Below, piece by piece: positions 56,918-64,000 of a DNA stretch of 64,000 nt (position 1 is its first letter; every line of letters begins with the position of its first letter). This stretch comes from Mermis nigrescens (taxonomy: Eukaryota; Nematoda; Enoplea; Mermithida; Mermithidae), in contig JAVLUZ010000338.1 of the NCBI GenBank assembly GCA_036768485.1, positions 753,401 through 817,400 of the forward strand, given 5' to 3'. Made by a program: the position numbers and the translations under genes. The notes beneath the pieces were generated by a model that saw only the letters and a list, made by a program, of their open reading frames with translations, was not told where the DNA came from and searched no databases.

Positions 56918-58928
56918 TAGTGTCAAAAAATATATATTCAATAAACTTGACTGATTTTAATCATAATTTTTTATTCTTTTTGAAGTTTTATTTTATATAA
57001 TTTTTTAACTTTAGCAATTTCAGTTTCAGCCTATCTCGTCTGATTTAATATTTAATTTTCATCATTTTAATCAGAAAATTATATTTTGATCAATTTTGAA
57101 CAATTTTGTATATTTTGTCTGGGGTTTTCATCGGAAATCAAGTAATTTCTAAATTACTATTTAAAAGTTGCGTATTTTACTTGTTCATTTAAAATCTCAA
57201 TTTATTTATAATCTCTCATTTCCTAGCTAAAATTCATTTTTTAATTGAAGGGAATCGTACGTTTTTGCTAGTTTTTCTCAGAAAAATTTTAAGATTGCTC
57301 GTTATTTTGAAAATTGATATTAGACGTTTATTTTCTATTTTTTTCGTTCTTTTTTAGTTGGAAATGACGCAGTTCCTTCTTTTTCATAATTTGAAAACTT
57401 TGAAAATTCTCGGTAAAAATACATATTTTCTTAATGTTTCTTTGTAATTTTAGTAAGTTGTGCTTGTTCTTGACTAAGTCCAAATTTTCTATTTCCTTGT
57501 GCAGTTATGCGTTAACAGTTTACACACAGTTGTTTTTTCATTTTTTTTGCGTAAGATTAAAGTTGTCTAATTTCATAATAAACGCGCTATGAATTCTTAA
57601 TAAATAAATATTAAATTACAGTGCGAAGCGCATATTTTTACACGCTACTGTAACAATTTTTTAAAATTTTTTTTGATATTTTATTCCATATTTTATATCT
57701 AAGTAATTTTTTTATTTTATTGTTTGCTTAATATTGTTTTTTAGAGATTATCGATTTTTCTAAAAATATTCTTGTCTTATTGATTGTTTATACATATATT
57801 CGTTTTGATGATTAATTCGTCTTTGCTGTTCTTTTTTTCTAACGCTTTTTCTCTTATTTTAAAAAAATTTACAATTGCATTATTTCAACAAATCGATTTT
57901 CTACTTCGATTTAGTTTTAAATTAATTTGAAAAAATAATTTTTTTCTTTTAAAAAAATTTAAAAAAATATATAAAAAAATTTTTTTCCAATTTTTCTAAA
58001 ATTTTTATCGTTTTTTCAAAATTTCACTCTATTTTTCATATTGTTTTATCTTGGAGAATATTGCATGCTGGCTGCATTTAAAGCAGAATGCGTTAGCATA
58101 AGGTAGAAATCGATAGTGAAATCGAGCAGCAAATGCCGTTAGATTAATAATAGTTTAAGATTGATGCTCATTTAAAATTTAGGATATGAATTTAATGAAC
58201 TGGGCTCAACTTTCATAAATTTTTTAATTTTTAGTTTGACATTTTTTATTGACATATGCTTCATTTTTTACTATCAATTGTTAATTGTTTATTTTATTCC
58301 CTCGCGAGAATTTAAATTTCGTCTTATAACTTGAAAATTTGGCAATTTTTCAGTTTGACAGCGCTCAACTGAATATTTTACTTTTAAAAAGTTGAAAAAC
58401 TTAAAACTTTCAAAAGTCAAAATTCCCGAAATTGGAAGATTTTTTTCCGAAACTTCCCAAAAAAAATTCCCAAAATTCCTAAAATTCCCAAAAAAATCCA
58501 AAAAATTCCCGAAATCCCCAAAAAAATTCCCAAAAACTCAAAACTTTCAAAACTCAAAAATTCGGGAACTCAAAATTTTGAAAATTAGGAGATTAAGTTA
58601 CTTGTTTTTAATTATTTCAAATGTAAGACACAAAACTTGAATCGAAATGTAAATTTGAATTCTAGATGATAAAGTGCAAAAGTAGTCGGAATTTTGAAAG
58701 TGAACTGTTTCGATTTTTCAAAAATAATTTCATGTCTTATTTTTTCTGCAATTTTTGAATTTTTTGATTTTAAAATTTTGAATTTTGATTTTCTCGATTT
58801 AGATTTAGATTTTGAAGTTTTGTGAATTTTCATTTGATTTTCATTTTGGTTTTTTATTTTTGATTTTGATTTCTGATTTTTGATCAATTGCGATCAATAT
58901 CAAAAATTTTAACAATTTCCAAATTTAG
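56918..58928. other. Intron 6, T/A-rich low complexity
   Basis: Contains AAAATTCCC-type short tandem words (58430-58555) and GATTTTGAATTTT-like runs (58740-58890). A degenerate GTGCGAAGCGCAT hairpin lies at ~57622. No exon recognised. Confidence 0.6.
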
Positions 58929-59089
58929 CGACATTTAACCGAATATTATAATGCGGTCGATGAACAAAATATGATAGCCGTTTGGGCGTCTATGCTTTGT
59001 GAACGTCGCATCGTTATGGTCAGCGCCAAATTGGGCCGGCTGACGTCATGCATTTTGGCCGCCAATTTGCTCATTTATCCGATGCATTG
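58929..59089 (+). CDS. DENND1: DENND1-like gene, exon 7 (cDENN core)
   Basis: This is the longest exon found, 161 bp, phase 0 to 2. It encodes RHLTEYYNAVDEQNMIAVWA, then SMLCERRIVMVSAKLGRLTS, then CILAANLLIYPMHW with the Trp codon split by the intron. This is the most conserved block of the cDENN domain (L-T-E-Y-x-x-A-V-D-x-x-N-M, A-S-M-L-x-E-R-R-I, S-K-L-x-x-L-(T/S)-(A/S)-C, Y-P-M-x-W). The acceptor is AAATTTAG (58921-58928), rather weak, and the donor is GTGGGC (59090). Its last 33 bases are repeated five times at ~146-bp intervals in the intron that follows. Confidence 0.95.
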
Positions 59090-59760
59090 GTGGGCCAATT
59101 TTTTTTGGCAATTTTCGGCACTTTTTTCATTAATTTTTCCATTCAATTTTTGGGGAATTTTCCTTTAAGTCTTGCCGAATTATTGATTGAGCTTCATTTT
59201 GGCCGCCAATTTGCTCATTTATCCGATGCATTGGTTGGCCAATTTTTTTGTTTGGCAATTTTCGGCTGTTTTTTCATTGATTTTTCTATTCAATTTGCAG
59301 GGAATTTTGCTTGAAGTTTTGCCAAATTATTGATTGAGCTACATTTTGGCCGCCAATTCGCTCATTTATCCGATGCATTGGTGGGCCAATGTTTTTTGGC
59401 AATTTTCGGCACTTTTTTCATTAATTTTTCCATTCAATTTTTGGAGAATTTTCCTTGAAGTTTTGCCGAATTATTGATTGAGCTTCATTTTGGCCGCCAA
59501 TTTGCTCATTTATCCGATGCATTGGTTAGCCAATTTTTTTCGTTTGGCAATTTTCGGCTGTTTTCTCATTGATTTTTCTATTCAATTTGCAGGGAATTTT
59601 CCTTGAAGTTTTGCCAAATTATTGATTGAGCTTCATTTTGGCCGCCAATTTGCTCATTTATCCGATGCATGGGTGGGCCAATTTTCTTTTTGACAATTTT
59701 CGGCAGTTTTTTTTTATCAATTTTTGCTATTCACTGTTGAAGGAATTTTTCTTGGAGTTC
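59057..59760 (+). repeat. Exon-7-seeded tandem repeat (5 units, ~146 bp, alternating A/B subtypes)
   Basis: The 33-base exon-7 end GGCCGCCAATTTGCTC...CATTG recurs at 59057, 59201, 59348, 59492 and 59640, giving spacings 144, 147, 144 and 148. Units 1 and 3 share one intron-like version (GGCACTTTTTTCATTAATT). Units 2 and 4 share another (GGCTGTTTTxTCATTGATT, then ATTTGCAGGG). The higher-order period is therefore ~291 bp. Every unit retains a GT after the exon copy, and the B units contain an acceptor-like TTTGCAG. Confidence 0.92.
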
Positions 59761-60788
59761 TGCCGAAGGGGGTGGATTTGTATCTCGTTTAACTGAGTTT
59801 GTAAATATCCTTTTTTGGCAATTCGGAAAAATTATTAGTATATTTTTTGCGTCACTCGTGCACACTGGGGGCTATTGGGGGTATCCTCCTACCATGTATT
59901 CCCAAAGGGGGTATTACCCCTAAGGGTCCAAGACTCGAGTCACTGTCAGACGATTTTTGGTGAAAACCCTTTAAAGTTTTGTGAGCTCAATTTTCACTAT
60001 GGTGAAAATGCAGTAAACTATATCAGGATTTAATAAACTAATACAGTATTTTTGTATGTAAGTAAGAGTAAAAAAGGCGAGCTAAACACTACAAAACATG
60101 CACGTAACGGCTGGAAATTCAGGGTGTGGATCCCCGGTCGTTTTTAGGGGGGGGTACACGACTTTGGCCAAAAATGGCACAAAAACTTATAAAAGTAGCC
60201 AAAAATCGCAAGTTTTCGCCGAAAGATAGGGGGATTATGGGGGACGTCTAAGTTTGAGTCGGGGATCCCTCAAACCCCTGTTACACCCGTGGCCCTTGGT
60301 CATCTTTAGGAATGGGGGGTGAAAGATCTATTTTTGGCCGAAAATGGCAAAAAAACCTAAAAATAGTAAGTTCTCGCCAAAAATCTGGGACTGTCAAATA
60401 ATTTTTCAATTTGGGGGATCGAAGACGTTTTGATTTGGGTGTGGGATCATCCTCAAAACCCCCTTTACATATATGGCCCTTGCTTGGCCATTTTTAGGGG
60501 GGGGGGGTGTACATGACTTCCCGTTTGTGGCCATAAATAGCAAAAACACCTCAAAATGGCCAAAAAATATAGATTTTCGCCAAAAATCGATTTTGGCTCG
60601 TAGAAAGATTTTTGAAGCCATATTTGTACGACGTACAAAGACTTTATTTGGGCAAAGTGATAGTAATTTTAATGCTTTCGAGTATTTTCCAAGAAAATTC
60701 TAAAAATAATATTATAATTAGCTTCAAGCACGGGCATTAAACACTCCAAAATAAATCTTTGTGTGATCTCAGGCATCTGTGTGCAGAC
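59761..60788. other. Intron 7: diverged MITE debris
   Basis: 59870-60000 matches the inverted-repeat arm family (TCACTGTCAGACGATTTTTGG). ~60100-60640 holds two or three blocks of GGCCAAAAATGGCA...AAAATCG with CATGCACGTAACGGCTGGAA, of the 40796-41023 type. Confidence 0.55.
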
Positions 60789-61202
60789 CAGACGTGTTCT
60801 TGGGGAGGGGGGTTTGACCCCCTTCAGAATGACAACTGACCTTCCGCAAAATGGCTACGACCACCCAGAATTATCGATTTTTTGTAAAAGTTGGTAAAAG
60901 TTGCAAAAAGTGTGCCCTTTTAAGCGTTTTTTGCTTATTTTTTGGCTCAAAAATCTCAATTTTTCGGCGCTTAGCGCCGTATACACATTTTTTGACTATA
61001 TTTAGTTAAATTTACTCCATTTTATTCAAATTTCTTTTAAAATTAATGTACGTTCTATGTTATAGTAAGAACGGGGATTGTCTGAAACGTCAAAAAACAG
61101 TGTTTTTGACGTGTACCCTTCGTTTTTAGCTCAAAAAGACATTTTTTTACAAGTTTTAAAGGCCCGATCCCCCTCCCTGAATTCCCATGCCGTACATGCA
61201 TG
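60789..61202 (+). mobile_element. hAT-like MITE, family 2, in intron 7
   Basis: Perfect TSD GTGCAGAC (60781-60788, 61203-61210). Hairpin variant GGCGCTTAGCGCC at ~60965. Confidence 0.9.
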
Positions 61203-62270
61203 GTGCAGACTCAAACATCTTTTGCATATGCGTGTACCGTTTTTAAATATTTTATGTAAAGTAAGAACTATTTGATAACCTTGCGCTGTTTTTGACGTTA
61301 AAAGATAACGCAGACTAACTTATTTCGACGTTGCACTGAATTCGTAATCGCAGTAGTGTTCGTTTTTAAAATTCAGTTAGCATATTGCAATCTCTGTATC
61401 ATTTCTGATCTTGTGATACAACTTATTTTAGCTTTCTCATCAGAGTTTTATATGTAAATTCAACCGGGAACGTATTAGAATTTAAGGCTTCGCGCCTAAC
61501 TAACATTATCAACTAAAATGTAGGACGAATTATCATTTTTGGACAGCGTGCGGAGATCTTTGTACATGTACAAAGACGGTCGTACAAAAAAACAGTGTCG
61601 GCTAGGGCCAGCTACGTGCCTGTACCTCAACTCTGGACTTTGGGAAACTATGCCCCCTACCACAGCTTTTGAGAAGCATACCCCCTCAGGCCATTTTGGA
61701 CCAAAACTGGTTGCTTGAACCACGAGAAGCGTCAAATGACGGCTAAGGGTGTAATTTCAAGTGCATTTTTCGAGCTATAGACGGTTCAGTTGGTTCATCC
61801 AGACACTTTTCTTCCATTATTTTGTACATATTTGAAGTTAAAGGTCATTCTATTGCCCTTATCGTTATTGCTTTCATGCAAATTTTACCATAAATGTTCA
61901 TTTAAAATAAAATACGGCGAACTAAGTACAAAAATTTGACGTTAAGTACAGTACATAGGTGAAAAATTACTCAATTACCCCCTCCCTCCAGGAAACTCGG
62001 TTCTACCCCCCCAGAGCTTTTGACCGTGTGCATTTATGGTTCGCATTCCATAATACATAGGTACTTTTCTACTATATTATACGTAGGCGCAGAAATCGTC
62101 AAAGGGGTGAACAGATGAATGACACGGAACCGAGGGAACTTTTGACGTTTAAACAATATTGAAATGGGGTGTAAACAAGTCGTTTTAGGGCATGAACGGC
62201 TGACAGATGGCCAAAGTTTTTTACACGGTTTAAACGGACATTTTTTATCTATATATCTAAGGCAGTAGAT
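61203..62270. other. Intron 7: unassigned with short repeat fragments
   Basis: TGTACATGTACAAAGACGGT at ~61562 and GGCTTCGCGCC at ~61488 are TGTACAAAG-family scraps. CCAGCTACGTGCCTG at ~61611 resembles the end of the 12618-12792 MITE. Confidence 0.45.
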
Positions 62271-62274
62271 CTGA

Positions 62275-62613
62275 AAATTTTGTGTTTTGGACTTAATACA
62301 ACGTCGGGTTTTAATTTTTTTCGGGTCACTCCGTATACTGTACGAAAATTCGATTTCTAAATGGGAGCAGATGCGCCGAAAAAATGAAGTCGATTTGAAT
62401 AATGCTTTACTTTTGTCAAATGATCATTTGCGCTATTTTCACAAGTTTTCTCCGCGGCCAAATGTTCCTATTGAACCTTTTTTTTGTTTTCGTTCTGCGC
62501 ATTTTTCCATTTTTCCCCTTTTTTCCATTTTTTCCATTTTCCCATCTTTCCTTTTTTTCATTATTAGTGCTTTGATGTTATCGTATCTTTTATTTTTTGC
62601 CAGAATTGGCTGA
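62275..62613 (+). CDS. Open frame with protein-like stretch inside DENND1 intron 7, unidentified
   Basis: The open frame includes GSLRILYENSISKWEQMRRK, then NEVDLNNALLLSNDHLRYF and HKFSPRPNVPIEP, after which composition decays into a T/C-rich tract. An acceptor-like TTTTTGCCAG at ~62602 is followed in phase-ambiguous manner by ELAENAPEKA and a stop. I do not recognise a family. It might be a nested gene's terminal exons, a DENND1 alternative exon or chance. No ATG is in a good context before MRRK. Confidence 0.3.
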   Translation, partial: KFCVLDLIQRRVLIFFGSLRILYENSISKWEQMRRKNEVDLNNALLLSNDHLRYFHKFSPRPNVPIEPFFCFRSAHFSIFPLFSIFSIFPSFLFFIISALMLSYLLFFARIG

Positions 62614-62768
62614 AAATGCCCCGGAAAAGGCTTGACCGTGGAAAACGGTATAGAGTCTAAAATTTTAGAAGGCTCGGGTTAAGGACAGTCGATCTTAGGT
62701 TAAAAATTTAGTCTTCCTCTTGTTTACTCCTAATCCGCAATGTTTGGATAATGTGAAAAAGTTACCTA

Positions 62769-63179
62769 CATACATGATCTTGGGGGTTTGGGGGTTTTCA
62801 CTCCCCGCAGAATCATTTTTCGACTCCCCCCGCAAAAAAATTTTCACCCCCCCCCAGAATTGGCGATTTTTCAAAAGTTTTCTAAACTTACCTGAAAACT
62901 GGTAGAAAAAGTGTCTTTTAAGGGTTTTTGGCTATCTATTTGCTCGAAATCGCCAAATTTTCGGCGCTTCGCGCCATATATTCATGTTTTAAGCGATATA
63001 TTGGTCAATTTATTCGACTTTTTCGAAATTTTTTTCATGATTTTATGCTCTAGAAGGATAGAAGTATCGTCAGAAACGCCAAAAAACGATGTTTTTAACG
63101 CGTACCGGCCATTTTTGGGCCCAAAAAAGGCACTTTAGGTATTCACTCCCCCACAGAATTCCCATGCTGTGCATGTATG
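62769..63179 (+). mobile_element. hAT-like MITE, family 2, in intron 7
   Basis: TSD GTTACCTA / GTGACCTA (7 of 8; 62761-62768, 63180-63187). Exact hairpin GGCGCTTCGCGCC at 62963. Confidence 0.93.
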
Positions 63180-63456
63180 GTGACCTATAATTATTTCGAA
63201 GAGAAATATAATTATTTGTCGTCAAATTTATTTGCTTAAATTATGTGTGGATTGAATAGCAAAAAAATTATTCTGGACTGACTATATGGATTCAAGCTTG
63301 TTTCCCGTGTTCTAAACCATTGAAATATCAAAAACGGAATAATCGGGAATATTTTTTAGTACAATTTTCCGCTGATCTGACTATTTTAATCAGTTTGATA
63401 TTTTTAAAAGAAAATAGTCATGTTGGAATTATGTAACAAAACAGCTCATTCCTTGC

Positions 63457-63859
63457 CATACATGCACAGCATGGGAATTCTGGGGGGATGAAAACCTAAA
63501 GTGCCTTTTTTGGGCCTAAAAATGGCCGGTACGCGTTAAAAAACATCGTTTTTGGCGTTTCTGACGATACTCTATCCTTCTAGATCATAAAATCATGAAA
63601 AAAAATTTCGAAAAAAGTCGAATAAATTGACCAATATATCGCTTAAAACATGAATATATGGCGCGAAGCGCCGAAAATTTGGCGATTTTGAGCAAATAGA
63701 TAGCCAAAAACCCTTAAAAAGACACTTTTTCTACCAATTTCCAGGTAAGTTTAGGAAACTTTGAAAAATCGCCAATTCTGGGGGGTGAAAAATTTTTTGC
63801 GGGGGGTGAAAAATGATTCTGCGGGGTGAAAACCCCCAAACCCCCCAAGATCATGTATG
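63457..63859 (-). mobile_element. hAT-like MITE, family 2, opposite orientation, next to exon 8
   Basis: Perfect TSD TTCCTTGC (63449-63456, 63860-63867). Exact hairpin GGCGCGAAGCGCC at 63660. It is an inverted, highly similar partner of the 62769-63179 copy, 277 bp away. Confidence 0.95.
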
Positions 63860-63930
63860 TTCCTTGCTAAAATGGGGTTTCGATACGAATTTTTTGTTTT
63901 TATACATAATATTTCGATTTACGCTTTCAG

Positions 63931-63981
63931 GCAACATATATTTATTCCAGTTCTTCCGGAACATTTGTTCAATTATTTACA
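63931..63981 (+). CDS. DENND1: DENND1-like gene, exon 8 (cDENN, gene continues beyond window)
   Basis: This 51-bp exon reads 1 + 48 + 2 bases. The acceptor ACGCTTTCAG ends at 63930 and the donor is GTAAGA at 63982. The first G completes the Trp codon left by exon 7, giving WQHIFIPVLPEHLFNYL, a near-exact match to the DENND1 signature W-Q-H-(V/I)-(Y/F)-I-P-V-L-P-x-H-L-x-(D/N)-Y. The rest of cDENN, dDENN and the endocytic C-terminal tail must lie beyond 64000. A MITE ends 71 bp upstream of this exon (63859), so the acceptor region is very young or tightly constrained. Confidence 0.94.
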
Positions 63982-64000
63982 GTAAGAAGCGATAATTATC

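Noticed and set aside
57355..57416. Exon-like segment TTTTTTAG|TTGGAAATGACG...ATTCTCG|GTAAAA in intron 6
   Set aside because: Splice sites look acceptable, but exon 6 already joins exon 7 in phase and covers the conserved linker; no family match for the translation.
58392..58640. Lys/Pro/Phe-rich frame
   Set aside because: Product of the AAAATTCCC short tandem words in intron 6.
59048..59314. 88-residue frame starting in exon 7
   Set aside because: It is in a different frame from DENND1 and is produced by the tandem exon-end repeat.

Overview
This is invertebrate-type animal nuclear DNA. The base composition is visibly AT-rich, the coding exons are short and bounded by GT/AG splice sites, and almost everything else is transposon debris. 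I see no bacterial operons, CRISPR arrays or rRNA. The species cannot be decided from the sequence; a protostome, possibly an arthropod, is a guess.

The one host gene I can support is on the + strand at the right end, about 50081-63981, and runs off the window. Eight small exons (50081-50178, 51888-51937, 52019-52126, 54782-54869, 55396-55482, 56395-56448, 58929-59089, 63931-63981) join with fully compatible intron phases. They encode the uDENN domain and first part of the cDENN domain of a DENND1/connecdenn-type Rab GEF. The introns hold hAT-like MITEs, a piggyBac-like MITE, a solo LTR and two tandem repeats. Each tandem repeat begins inside the 3' end of an exon (exon 5 and exon 7) and carries the 5' splice site with it.

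The left 50 kb is a layered transposon cemetery. Most short elements are non-autonomous, 13-1400 bp units with short terminal inverted repeats and 8-bp target-site duplications (TSDs) that can be read directly, which points to the hAT superfamily. At least ten TIR families are present, many nested. A 2.2-kb hAT element with TIRs, TSD and a broken transposase gene lies at 30352-32581. Other classes are a Tc1-like relic (2910-4589), five CR1-group non-LTR retrotransposon pieces (23965-30108, 34450-35515, 36190-37625), three long foldback repeats (6808-7462, 8996-9511, 10526-11371), a long-TIR element carrying a 20-bp minisatellite and a tRNA-like head (23205-23860), and a 64-bp-arm perfect palindrome at 142-273.

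A 13-base hairpin motif, GGCGC-GAA-GCGCC, occurs exactly at least eleven times and in about twenty variants, inside several unrelated MITE families. Its core, GCGAAGC, is the exceptionally stable DNA mini-hairpin known from biophysics. This shared motif and the exon-seeded tandem repeats are the signals most deserving follow-up.
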